Source: Annona cherimola (taxonomy: Eukaryota; Streptophyta; Magnoliopsida; Magnoliales; Annonaceae). Taken from it: 64,000 bases of DNA. A program made the position numbers and the translations under genes. The stretch spans positions 53,678,012 through 53,742,011 of the forward strand of contig CM059971.1 in the NCBI GenBank assembly GCA_030490835.1. Reading direction: 5' to 3'. A model generated the notes under the pieces. It was not told where the DNA came from, did no database searches, and worked only from the letters and a program-made list of their open reading frames with translations. This document shows, piece by piece, positions 21,543-32,651 of this stretch (its first letter is position 1; every line of letters begins with the position of its first letter).

Positions 21543-23262
21543 TGTAACGCCCCATTCATAAAAATACTCAATAACTAATCAACGGCGCTACACAATCTAA
21601 GAAAAATTCGGCAGCATCTCCCCATAACATACAAGGGGTAATATGGAATACATGACCTGATATTCATAACATTTCCATCTGTAACATTCAATCCATTTTA
21701 TATACTTGCATCTTCATATAATAAGAACATTCATATAGAAGGAAATCATTAAATATTTTCCTTACACATCAAACAGATATAATAGTCATGCATATGTGCA
21801 TCAACAAGGATTACAATCCAATCTGAAATACCAAATACATTATAGTTGTCAAAGCGAATCCGCCTAAGTAATTGTCTACATATATGATTATCAAAAAGAG
21901 TACAAGTTTAAAAGAACTGAAATCAACATATTGTGCTAGGGTATCTCATGTTTGATCTTCAACTTGTTCCATCCTTAAGTTCCCCTTCTGACCTGCGATC
22001 TAAAAGCACAATAACAAATGATATGAGTCTAAATAGACCCAGTAAGTAGATAGTGGTTAGCACAAAATGGAAATAAGCATAATGATGGATGCTCATATAG
22101 TGATGAAGCTAATACACATGGATCCAATACCCACTCCCAAGATCGTATGCATATAACCATACACACAGATTGAACAACACGACCAATCATCTACTCATGT
22201 CCATCAAGGGCCATGAACAACCCTCTCCTCATGTCAATCAGGGGCCATGAACAACCCTTACAACCAACTATTTGAGATAACGCACCATACATAACAGACA
22301 ATGAAACACATCGCAAACCACGCATACAACATCAACACAATTCAGATTCAACACTTAGATCTGTCACACAAGCATTTTATCAAACACATGATAGGTGCGA
22401 AATGAAAGAACCTTCAATTCATACTCTCGATTGGGGCAAATCAATTCACGTCACATTCCAACAATATAACAACTGCTAAGAAGTCTTTTACATCATAGAA
22501 ATCACGCATTCAAAGTAAATTCACCATGAACCCTAACTGTTACGAACTCTACGCCTAATACCATGGAGTCGTTAGAAACCATACATTCCCTCTAGCCTCG
22601 CATCGCGTTTAATATAAAATTTCATCACTAAATCGAGAAGGGGCGACATCTACTTACTTGAATCGAAATTTCCCCCAAAAATAGTGCTCCAGACTTAGAC
22701 GGAGAGATTCGGAACTTCCACGATTCGAGTCGATGATCCTCAAACAGTCGGTAGAGCTTCCTTGAATGAATCTGTGGCTAGCCCGAACTGAATGGTGGGG
22801 AAAGAAGAGAAGACGCAGAGAACGAAAAGAGAAGAAGAAGGAAGATAGCCGGGTGCGAGATGAAAAAAGGAACCCTAGCGCGCGCGGGCTTCCTTTATTA
22901 CTGAATCCCTATCGGGTCGGGTCGGAACATGGATCGGGTCTAATTGCAATTAGTAATTTACTCTCCCACTCATACGACTTAATAATTAAAATTTTCTTCG
23001 GGGGCGCTGCCCCCTTGACCCCCGCGACCTGACCGGGCAGGTCGAACACCGTACCTACTCTGCGAGGGAAACAATAGTCATAGTGCCCATCAATGGAACG
23101 CTAATCATACATGCATATATGCACTATACATCCCCCAAATGTCGTATCCATGTATGTTATGTATCCATTAATATCGTAAAATTCTTACTAGCATGTTCAC
23201 AAGTTACCTCATAAATAGAGAAAAGTTATAATAAAAATAGAATAAAATACCTGGTCCTGACA
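21543..23262 (-). mobile_element. Solo LTR (1720 bp) with perfect 5 bp target duplication
   Basis: Bounded by TGTAACGCCCC and ...GGTCCTGACA, with AAGGA duplicated at 21538-21542 and 23263-23267. The intact sequence at the empty site is present in the 3' LTR of A near 45257, which confirms the insertion. Read on the minus strand it starts TGTCAGGACC and ends GGGGCGTTACA, a form typical of chromovirus LTRs. It contains a perfect hairpin GGGGGC-GCT-GCCCCC at 23000-23014. No internal domain remains, so it is a solo LTR from recombination. Frames inside (for example 22766-23032) are not genes. Confidence 0.9.
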
Positions 23263-23701
23263 AAGGAAAAGCCTCAAGGTTTGCTTCATGGGAAGCAAGC
23301 AATACGTTTTAAGATGAGGATTTTATCATCAGTGTTGCCAAAGATTGGCAATGCTTTATGTTAATGGAATTGAGAATTTTGCTTTTGAGTAAGCAAGTTC
23401 TCTATGATAATGTTTTCAAAGGATTTCATGTTTGATATCGATGGTTTTAAGAATTCTCTTTTAAGTAAGCAAGTTCTTTATGATGTTGTTTCAAAAGTAT
23501 TTTATAAGAAAGAGAGAATTTTTTCCTTTTTCACAAAGCAACAAATGTAAATAAGTTTTGAATTTCTTTTATGATGTTTTATGATAAATAATTATGTTTA
23601 CGAAAGAAAAAGAAAACAGGAATTGATGTATTGATATTTAAATATAAACAATGATTTGGACATAGTTCATATGTTTTGAAATGATATTCGAAAAAGTTTT
23701 G

Positions 23702-23722
23702 ATTTCCTTTAGATAAGGAAAT
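23702..23722 (+). repeat. Perfect 8 bp hairpin (ATTTCCTT / AAGGAAAT)
   Basis: Stem 23702-23709 and 23715-23722 with loop TAGAT, in the predicted second intron of LTR A. Other perfect hairpins nearby: TTGCTTC-ATGG-GAAGCAA (23281-23298) and TTGCCA-AAGAT-TGGCAA (23335-23351). Confidence 0.75.
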
Positions 23723-24262
23723 GTATGTTGAAAATATTTTGAAAAATATTTATACGGATGTGTTGAAGGGGATTAAAGGATGACCAATCTCTCATGTTGA
23801 TTTCATAAAATGGTTTGATTTCGGACTGCTAAATGGTATGCAAAAGATTATGCAAGCCCCTTATGTAAAAATGGTATAATAGAAAGGTGGACAATAATTT
23901 GATTATTAGGGTGGTTGAGAAGGGGTAGCATAATTGCATAACTTTTGTGAGCAAAAGGCCTCGAAATGAAAACCAAATAAATGTTAGAAAATATATGGTT
24001 TAATTTTAAAAGTTCAAAGGTTTTGAAATTCTTTTATTATAAGGGTTTTCAAGATGTATTGTTTCTCAAACGTTTCAAATATTTATCAAAATATTTTATT
24101 CAAAATGGTTTTAAAAGAATTTCAGGAAGGTCATCCTAAAACTAAATTTCAAATGACAACTTGTTTAAAGTGGGTGCGCTCGCTTTATAAGTTGACACGG
24201 ATACGGGTTGCGGTCTGTAATACTTTAAACCAAACAGACTGCGGTCCGTCATAATAGTGTAT

Positions 24263-24425
24263 GGTGCACCAGTACAAGGAATAGGCCGGTTGTAGAGCAT
24301 GATTGGGATGACCGGGACCCACTCTACATATGGCCAAGTCGCTAAGGGATGACAGGAGTGCCAGCGGTGCCCTCCCTGAGATGGGAGCAGGATAAAGGAA
24401 CAACCACCTGGCTAGCGTGCTGTTA
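24263..24425 (+). other. Block conserved in all the chromovirus LTRs here
   Basis: Contains GTAGAG...CTCTAC (stem 24292-24297 / 24322-24327), GGCCAAGTCGCTAAG, CCAGCGG-GCC, GATGGGAG and CCTGGCTAGC. The same order is found at 46366-46520, 29935-30085 (B), 52455-52555 (C, weaker) and, on minus, 58857-59010 (D), 63130-63285 (E), 16548-16712 and 49383-49530 (F). It is the most conserved long stretch between otherwise diverged LTRs. Function unknown. Confidence 0.7.
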
Positions 24426-24764
24426 AGGATTTTCTTCCAAAAGGCAGCATGATCACTTGCTAAGTGTCACTACTGGATGGGGAGAAATGCATTTGCATAC
24501 ATTTTGCTTTTCAAAAGCCCAAAGATTGGGATATAAAAGTATTTATATGAAAAGTTATCCTAAATTGGATTTTTATGAGCTTTATGTATAAGTTACCCTG
24601 AAAGAAAGGGTGTTTTACACAAAAGTGTAAATAACAGGAATAAAAGGAAATTTTTTTATGCAAATGCATTTATGGAAATGGTTTATGTATCTTATATGCC
24701 TTGTTTGTTATAAACATGCCCCAAGATGGGGATTATGAAAAGAATTTATGTCAAACTTGTTTTT

Positions 24765-25304
24765 GGACATAAGAATGTCCATTATTAAAGAGCTTAAATG
24801 AAAAGTGTTTATGGACATGAGAATGTCCAATGCAAAAGTGTCTTAAAGAAAGGTGTTTTAGAACATATGAATATCCATTGCCAAAGGAAGCTATGTGAAA
24901 AATGTTTTGGGACATTAAATGTCTCTGACTAAAAGATTTTATGATGAAAAATATTTTTGGACATAAAAATGTCCTTTTGCCGAGAAAGGCTTATGTAAAT
25001 AATGTTTTAGGACATGAGAATGTCCTCCCTTGCCAAAGGATTTATGAGAAAAATGTTTTGGACGTAAAACGTCCACTGACAAAAGATAGTTTTATGTAAA
25101 TGTCTTGGAACATTGAAAATGTTCACTCAAGACAAAAGGGAATTAATTAAAAATGGTAAAACATGTATGTTTTTCCTTAACAAGCCCAGACGTGGCTTGT
25201 AAATGATTTTAAGAATGAATATTTTATGATAATGTTCAAGGACGTAGAACTGTCCTCATGAACAAAGGATTTCATGATAATATTTTAGGACATATAAATG
25301 TCCT
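24765..25304 (+). repeat. Regular array of ~10 hairpins, GGACAT-loop-ATGTCC, ~49 bp spacing
   Basis: Hairpins at 24765-24780, 24812-24829, 24861-24876 (decayed), 24909-24925, 24959-24974, 25009-25026, 25059-25075, 25101-25134, 25239-25256 and 25287-25304. The first eight are spaced 47-50 bp. Stems are 6-7 bp with loops of 3-4 nt. The spacer often contains TGCCAAAGGA and AAAATGTTTT. Unit 7 has GGACGT/ACGTCC, a compensatory double change. Unit 8 has GAACATT/AATGTTC inside a second perfect stem TGTCTTG/CAAGACA. A hairpin ACAAGCC/GGCTTGT (25180-25200) sits between units 8 and 9. Confidence 0.85.
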
Positions 25305-25420
25305 CAAGAAAAAGGTGTTCCAAATGTTTAATGAAATGATTTCCAAGGAAGTCTTGCCCTAAAAGATAACATGCTTGCTTACTGAGTTATCACTCGCGTT
25401 TTATTTTCCAAACCTTAGAC

Positions 25421-25422
25421 AG
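25421..25422 (+). promoter_or_regulatory. Predicted splice acceptor 3 in LTR A
   Basis: TTTTATTTTCCAAACC then TTAGACAG|GTAC. The same pyrimidine tract and CAG or AG border is present in B (AG at 30352-30353), C (52705-52706), the 3' LTR of A (47471-47472) and, on minus, D (57986), E (62345) and F (15746). It lies about 430 bp before the LTR end in A. Confidence 0.5.
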
Positions 25423-25860
25423 GTACTGGGAGACTCAAGCGGTCGAGGACCTAAGAAATGGAGAAAAGGTACGAGATAGTACCATGTGGGCTAAAAGGAT
25501 TAGCCATGGTGAGTGGAATGATATGAATGAAAGTATTCAGGTATGCTGACATATATGAATTTATTTAAAGTTCTAAGTTCTAGGAGAACTAATGTATGTC
25601 TGGAATGACAATGTCATGAATAGGTCAAGAAGGCCTATGATGTATAACAGTATGTTGAAATGGTTTAAAGGATATGTACAAGTGTACCATTGCTTATGTT
25701 ATAAATGCAATAACGATGAATGAAGAAACGAAAAAAATTTTGGACGAGTTCCAATTAAAATCTCGCCGCGTGCTCAGGGCAACAATCCTAATTCATATTT
25801 ACCAATCAATAAGGTCTTGAGGTAAGGAAGTGACGTCTCGGTTTGGGACGCCACAGGAGT

Positions 25861-25872
25861 TGGTATCAGAGC
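25861..25872 (+). other. Primer binding site of element A (tRNA-iMet)
   Basis: TGGTATCAGAGC, a perfect 12 nt match to the 3' end complement of plant initiator tRNA-Met, separated from the LTR end (25855) by GGAGT. Confidence 0.95.
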
Positions 25873-26777
25873 ATGGATTGGTAAATAAGCGTGGTAAGAA
25901 AAGATTTGATATCACAAAGATGATATTTCAGCAAGGATTGATAGATAAATATAGAAGAAAAATAGAAAATGATGAAAGAGGTAGATTGAGATTATAAGAC
26001 ATATACGATATGTATTGTCTTACATTGTTCATCATTATGACATAAAAATATGGCTAATTAAGGAAATGTAGCTGGATTTCCATATTTCATAGTGTAGATA
26101 GTATATGAGGGAAAAATGATATGAGGATAATGAGATGAAGCAGGAGGTAGGAGAATTTAAGGAAAGACAAAGGATAGAAGGGAATCTGAATAGATGACGG
26201 GTTATGGAACCCTATATAGAGACCCTCCTTACCTCTCACACAAGATAGCACAAGATGGTGCTATATGATATATATGTTTAAGGTGCGACACCATGGCAGA
26301 CATATGGAAGGCACCTGGCGGTCATATGATAGACACCAACGTGCCAACTTTCTAAGTGATTGTTGGTTTAGAATTTATGGTTATAATAAAATGACAGATT
26401 ATGTAGGTATAATCTGTATGTGTAAGGAAAAGCAACCTTACACCATGAAAAGAGAAGATAGAAATGAGAAAGGTAAGAAAAAGGGAGTTTCTTTCGACTC
26501 CTAATGTATGATGTTTGATTTTATGAAAATATAAATGCATTTGATTTCATTCAGATGCTAAGTGTATATGAAAAAGGAAAGGTCATTGATCTTTCTAGAT
26601 TATATGATTGAATATGTATGATATGCATGATTCTATGGTAAGATACGATTACATTAATATGATTTTACATGTTGCTTTTTACAACGTGCCTATCGCCTTA
26701 GTTTTTGAACAAGGGAGAGGCAATTGCGGATATGAGTCAACAAGAAAGAAGATAAGCCAATAGCAAGTCTAAACGAA
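25873..26777 (+). pseudogene. Start of the interior of element A with a decayed accessory ORF
   Basis: The segment at about 26155-26195 (GGAAAGACAAAGGATAGAAG...) aligns with the basic coiled-coil part of the accessory ORF of element B (31026-31070), but a stop follows immediately. The rest has no open frame of note. It is cut at 26777 by LTR B. The mirror copy in element D (56814-57534, minus) matches it over most of its length. Confidence 0.5.
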
Positions 26778-28095
26778 TGTAGAACCCATATGTATGTACT
26801 AATCATATAGATGATATTTATATGTGAATTATTGAATTATGAATGATTTATGTGATTTTGCTAATTATTGCAATTAGGGTTAAGGATTAGCGATAATGAT
26901 GTGATTGATCATTTTGAGCTAAAATGAGACAATGGGATTAGAGCAAATTTTTGTTGATTTAAATGTGCAAATACATCATGGAAAATCATTTTAATTCATT
27001 TAATATGAATTATGAGCATTGGTGAGATAATTGATCATTTTAATGGAAAAACACTAGAAAATTCATAACTCAACGCCTGTAAGGCGGATTTAAGTGAAAT
27101 TTGAAATGGTAGTTAATGATGTTGGACTTGGTATTATGGAATTATTGGGTAATGGAAATTCTTGATGAAATGAGTGTTATGATTTATTGATCGTATCTCA
27201 ATTTCAAACGTTAACTTTAAACGGCTATAACGGGAGCTAGGAAAATTGGATTAAGATGAAATTTGAAACGGTTGAATGAAATTATGAGATGATTAATTTG
27301 GAAGGTTTGTATTAAGCTTAAAATATTGAGAAAATACCTGCATTGAAAAAGGTGAGCATGGTTGACTAATGAACCTCAAAAGTACCTTTCAATTAATGCT
27401 AGAGTACAATGCATAATTGCATGATTTTAATGAGAGTTGATGTGTCAAATGCAGCCCATTTCTAAGGTATTTTATATATTATTGTGAAATTCTAAAATCC
27501 AAATAAAATCCCAGCAATAAAGGTTTATCACGATGAAGCTACAAAGTGCACACAAGAGGCATAGGTAATGTGGCACTATGGGGACATCCAAGGGGTTATA
27601 TTGCTGCATATTTTGATTTTTTTATTTTTTAAAATATGTACTTATGTTGCTGATATGTAGGGACACAAATATTTTCATTCAATCATGCAAATTTCCAGCA
27701 ATAAAAATTATAAAATATAGCTGAATGGGAGAGAGAAAATGAGGACAGCATGTGGGGCAAGTGACGTGCAAAAATCTGCTGGTTTTCTGCCATTTTTTAA
27801 ATTTTTTTAACACAAAATTAATACATAAATTAAAGGGTAATGAGATGTATAATTTACCCTTAAATTAGGGTTGAAAGAAAATGAAAAATTGCTGGAAAAA
27901 TGGGCAGCAAGGGACGTGATGGCTGGACAGCTTGGACGGCCATGAATTAAAGCAGTTTTTGGATTTTTTAAAAATTGGTAAAATGCAATTTTACTTGGCT
28001 AAGAATTTGCCAACACATGATGAGGATAAGGAAACATTTAAGTGTGTGGAAAATGCAGAAAATTGTGGGGTCCACAACTAGATTTGATCCAGCCC

Positions 28096-28102
28096 TATAA
28101 AG
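28096..28102 (+). promoter_or_regulatory. TATA box of LTR B
   Basis: TATAAAG within GCCCTATAAAGCC, about 180 bp before the first predicted donor, matching the arrangement in LTR A and LTR F. Confidence 0.55.
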
Positions 28103-29618
28103 CCATGCACGTTCACATAGCATGGATTTTGGAAAGTTGGCTAAGTGTTGGATTTTTCACCCCAAAGCAACAGCAGCAACTCACGTCCATTTTGGCCAGC
28201 AAGAGAAGGAAGAAAAGAAGGGAATTTGTGGAGGAAATCATCTCCAAGTGATTAGAGTTGAGTTAGCACTAAACCAAGTAAGTATATGTGTTGTCTGAGT
28301 TGGTTATTTTGAGTTTTTAAACTCCAAAATGGGAATATGAAAGGTATGCTTCAAGAATCCTTAAAATGATGATTTAACATGACTTTGATTTAATATGGAA
28401 TTGGTATTATATTATATGCATGAATTTTCATGATTTAGATGATGAAAATAAAGTTTGCAATGATATATGAGTTGAAAACTCAAGTTGACAAACCCTAAAT
28501 CTAAAAGACAAGTTGTTGTTTGATATGGATAATATTTTTAGTTTATTAAACATGTTTTAATGAAGGACATATGTTGAATTGAGATTAAGGAATGAATTTT
28601 AGCAACTATGGACGGTAAAGTCATGTTTATGACCCGAAATCTTCATTTTTAGGTTAAAAATGCTATGTAAATAGGTTTGCATGTTTTGTGAATGATATGT
28701 AGGGTAAAATACCCTAGGTTTAATGTATTATTTATTCTCAAAAGGATTTGAGAAAATAAACTCAAATCTGATTTTTATGGGTTTATGAAATGTTGTATAA
28801 ATGGAGTGAAAACGGGACCCGAAATGGGTAGGCAACTTCCTGTTTTGAGAGATTTTAATTTATGGATGTTAAACATGTGTTAATGACCTAAATTTGAATT
28901 AGGAAAAATGGAATTATTTTCTGAAAATTCGGATTTATTAAACTGCTTAGGGTTATGTGTCAAAAGACACGTTAAATGGGTGAAAAACGGGTTCCAAACT
29001 TGCTGTTTTGGAAACCTATGGTAAGTGGATTTAAACCCCATAAAAATACCCTAAATTCAGTGGAAATTAAGGGTAATTATCATGCTTAAATATGGATTAA
29101 ATTTTTTATTTAGAGAATTTTATGATATACATTATATATATGTTGCCAAATGGGCATATGTGAAGTAATAGATATGCAAGGGTGATGAATGACTTATGAA
29201 ATGTGGTTTTGAGAAAAAATGCATAAAATATGATATATTTCATGAATATACATCTGTTTAGAGTGTATAATGATTAATTTCATATTTTAAAATTTATTTA
29301 TGAAATATGAAGTGACGATGTGTGCATAAAAGAAGCACCGATGTGTGTAATTTGAAAAAGGATTGATAAATGGCAAATTGAGGTTAATAAACCTATGTAT
29401 GATAATTATTGAATGAATTTTATGTGATTGAAATGGATACCCTATGTATAGAGTTATATATGTTATGTGTTAGCCGATGAAATGTGTAAAAATGTGCTAT
29501 ACATGTGCATAATGACTGGAGAAGTCAAATAGATGATATATGTGAATGAAATGGGTTGGAAAACTAAATGAAATATGAGGAAAAAAATATATGAAAAAAA
29601 TATATTATTCTCATGTAG

Positions 29619-29662
29619 GCAAAGGCAAAGAAAAAGAGGAGTCGGAAAGCTAAGGGACACAG
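29619..29662 (+). promoter_or_regulatory. Predicted LTR mini-exon of B (44 nt)
   Basis: Preceded by CTCATGTAG and followed by GTAAGCAAGC. Begins GCAAAGGCAAAG and ends AGGGACACAG. The interior is purine-rich like the A copy, but its length differs by 4 nt. Confidence 0.55.
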
Positions 29663-30757
29663 GTAAGCAAGCAAATTTTCTAAATGAATTTTGTTTTCTA
29701 AACTGTGTACATAAATGAAATTTTTTCTCTAACTTGTTTGATGAAATTATTTCTAATATGTTTAAGGATGGTCATTCGTTAGTTAAATGGTGTTGAAATG
29801 ATGTTTTACTTCAAAAGAAATATTATGAAATTTTCTTTGATAAATGCTATGGTAAAATGATGTGATTCTATGTTTCTTATTGAAAAAATCATGCTAGCAT
29901 GTTAAAGATAGAGTTATGATAAAGTTCATGTGCACAAGGTACTAGGTCCACTTGAAGGGTATAAGCGGACCGATTTTCCTCCCTTGGTGTGGCCAAGTCG
30001 CTTAAAATAGGCCCAAGGCCAGCGGCGCCTTCTCTGAAATGGGAGATGACGTGGACGGATGGCCGCCTGGCTAGCTTCCATCATAAGGGAAATATGTTAT
30101 ATATGTTCATGTTGCTTCCATCATAAGGGAAATATGTTATATATGTTCATGTTTTTATGTGGCATTATGCATATCGTACTCGTGATGGGTACAAAATTTT
30201 ATGTTTTCAAGATATAACTTTGAACAAGGTATAAGTTGCTTTCCAAGATGATTTTAAATGCAAAATGTTGCCTGAAATGATTTGCCTAAAAAATGCAAAT
30301 AGCTTGCTTATTGAGTTTTGACTCACGATTTTATTTTCCAAACCCAAAGACAGGTGAAAGACAGGAAATGGCGAAGGAGTAAGCTCCAGCTTGAGAAAGT
30401 CATGGAAAAACTTTAGTACTTTTATGATATAAAATAATTTATGTTGAATGATTGTAATCATTTGAATGTTTTATGTTGATGACTATGGTTAATACATGCA
30501 GCGACATATGAATTATGTATTTGATGAAATATTTTTAATCAGCATGTTTTGTATATGATAATGGGTTGGAAATGACCTAGATATGTTTGAGATGGAAATA
30601 TGAGAAATCAAGTCCTTATGAGAAAATATTAAATTGGATAAACATCCATTAAAACCCGTCGTGTGATAGGGCAACAATCCTGATCACGTTTACCAATCAA
30701 TACGATCTCGAGGTAAGGCTCAGGATGTGATGCTCGGGTTTGGGGCGCCACAGAGCT

Positions 30758-30769
30758 TGGTATCAGAGT
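30758..30769 (+). other. Primer binding site of element B (tRNA-iMet)
   Basis: TGGTATCAGAGT, 11 of 12 bases of the initiator tRNA-Met site, 5 nt after the LTR end. Confidence 0.9.
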
Positions 30770-32168
30770 ATGGATTGGTAAATAGGCGTGGAAAATTTCT
30801 AAGTATAGGAAATTGAAAGAATATGATGAGATATGCATGATTACACATGATTATGTGATGAATTAGATATGAGTATATGATAATTAGGTAGCTTAGAACA
30901 TGATGAAATGCATGTCATATGATGATAAATTATGTTGCAATACAATTTGATTGCTATGTTTGTACAGATGGCGGATAGGGGTAAGCGGATGATGAGTGTG
31001 GAGGAGTTGAAAAAGGAGATAGAAGAGGAGGAGAGGAGACAGCGAAGGGAAGAGAATATGCACAGGTGGTGGGAATCCCAGCACAACACACCACAGTTTC
31101 CCGTAGTTTCCTCGAGTTAACATGAACAAGGTCTAAGAGAGCCCTCCAGTTACAAACCTAGGGTACGAGTTCTACCAAGAACATATCTCGAAATTCCCCG
31201 GACTCCCGGTGTTCCAACTGACAGAGTAGACCCACGGGATCTCCAGGACTTTTGGAGAAAGACTCAGACACCTACACCCCCCGACGCAGGCCCGTGGTAT
31301 AGGTTCGTTGATGGATTTGTTCAGTTTCGCTATGGAGCACCCTGGGATAGACTCCACCAGCGAGAAATAGACATGGCCCACTATATTGAGAAGCGTCTGT
31401 TGGTCCCGAGTTAATGGCGATTACCCAAGAGGGGAGGGGTGAATTGGATAATTAAAAAATTACAACTTAAATAGAAACTTTACCCCAGATTGATCTAGTC
31501 CCCTTTATGAAGAAACAAAAAGAAAGCAATAGTGTAAAGAGCAGAAACAAAAATGAACACACAAGATTTTATAGTGGTTCGGGCAACCTTCCTACTCTAC
31601 TCTTCCAAGCTCACACCCCTTGTGACTTGGGTTCCACTATGTATTCCGCGAATACAACTAGAGTCTCCACTCTCTTCTAGATTCTATCTCTAGGGGGCAT
31701 ATACAACCAGAGCATCTGCTCTCTTCTAGATTCTAGCTCTAGGGGGCATATACAACCACAACACAAGTAGGTGACGAGTTCCACTTCAATCACACACTAC
31801 TTTGCTCATACTTGATCTTAGTTACCCAAACTAAATCAAGTTCAATGCAACAAGAAATAACAAAAGAAAGTTTCTACACGTTACTGTTGTGTAGACGCAG
31901 ATTTGGCGCAGAGAAGAACTAGTAGTGTAGGCTTAGAGATTCAGCAAGCATCTCTTGGCAGTTTGGAAGCAAAGTTCTTCTACTAAATGTTGGCTTGATC
32001 ACTTAATGCTCTTGAAGATAGGAGTTATGCACACTTAATGAATTCTCAGCTACCCTCCTCGTTCATATTGATTGCCTTTTATAATTGTGGAGGGAATCCG
32101 AACGTTTGGAAGTAGGTGGCGCGCATTTAATGCGCCAACGTTCGAAAATTTTTCGACCGTTGCGACCC

Positions 32169-32334
32169 AAGTCGCAGGTGGAGTCGACTTCGGGTGCGAC
32201 TTCGCCCAAGTCGCAGGTGGAGTCAACTTCGGGTGCGACTTCGCCTGTTTGCAACAACTTTAAGTTTCGGTCTGGGTCGACTTGGTCCTCGACTTGACCC
32301 AAGTCGCAGGTGGAGTCGACTTCGGGTGCGACTT
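32169..32334. repeat. Palindromic repeat cluster 1 in copia LTR
   Basis: Three clear units, each AAGTCGCA, a spacer with the palindrome AGTCGACT, then TGCGACTT: 32169-32202, 32208-32241 and 32301-32334. Arms are 8 bp perfect. The other LTR has the same cluster at about 39092-39260. Confidence 0.85.
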
Positions 32335-32651
32335 CACCTCGACAGCTTGCTTAATGAACTTGAAATCCTTGGAATGCTTTGCTTGCTTGAGTTTCTTCAT
32401 GTTTGGTTGTTGTTCCTTTAAGACTCTTTTTGATTCTTTTGTCTTAAACACATTTGACTCCATGTCTTGAGTCTTGAGTCTTTGAGTATTGGAATGCATA
32501 AGAGAAATCCAAATGCATGATCTCGTCTCGATTCTCCATGAGAAATATGCAGCTTTGCTTTGGTCTTCACTTGATCCTCATTTGATCTTCATTTTCTTTT
32601 GAATCTCTTGAATCTATCATTGAGTTATCTTGATCTGCATGTTTCCGTATT

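Larger units (their letters stand above)
18641..25855 (+). mobile_element. 5' LTR of chromovirus-type element A (with a nested solo LTR)
   Basis: Starts TGTGAAACCCC and ends ...GGGACGCCACA, directly followed by a 5 nt spacer and the tRNA-Met PBS. Without the nested solo LTR (21543-23262 plus 5 bp duplication) it is about 5.5 kb, very long for an LTR. It contains a TATA box (19348), a leader segment with a GA microsatellite, a consensus splice donor (19599), a mini-exon (21337-21384), a third acceptor (25421-25422), a regular hairpin array (24765-25304) and many other short perfect hairpins. The matching 3' LTR (44767-47909) has lost its first part. Confidence 0.9.
26778..30752 (+). mobile_element. 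5' LTR of chromovirus-type element B (3975 bp)
   Basis: Starts TGTAGAACCC and ends ...GGGGCGCCACA, followed by GAGCT and a PBS. It is diverged from LTR A but shares the TATA box (28096-28102), CAA|GTAAGTAT donor (28275-28285), mini-exon (29619-29662), third acceptor (30352-30353) and conserved block (29935-30085). It lacks the GGACAT hairpin array, so predicted intron 2 is only 0.7 kb. Several A hairpins recur with paired changes (for example CTCAAA/TTTGAG at 28737-28752 where A has CCCAAA/TTTGGG at 20447-20462). A 37 bp tandem duplication (GCTTCCATCATAAGG...) is seen at 30075-30150. Confidence 0.88.

Noticed and set aside
22766..23032. 88-codon plus frame in the solo LTR
   Set aside because: Lies wholly in a solo LTR, no motif, opposite to the likely element orientation.
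24765..25304. Array resembling CRISPR repeats with spacers
   Set aside because: The regular spacing and palindromic repeats look like a CRISPR array, but the stems vary with paired changes, spacers are related to each other, and the locus is inside a plant LTR with no cas genes.
31384..31414. Accessory ORF of B continuing into the copia LTR
   Set aside because: The few codons after 31397 belong to the copia LTR; the true continuation is at 40035.
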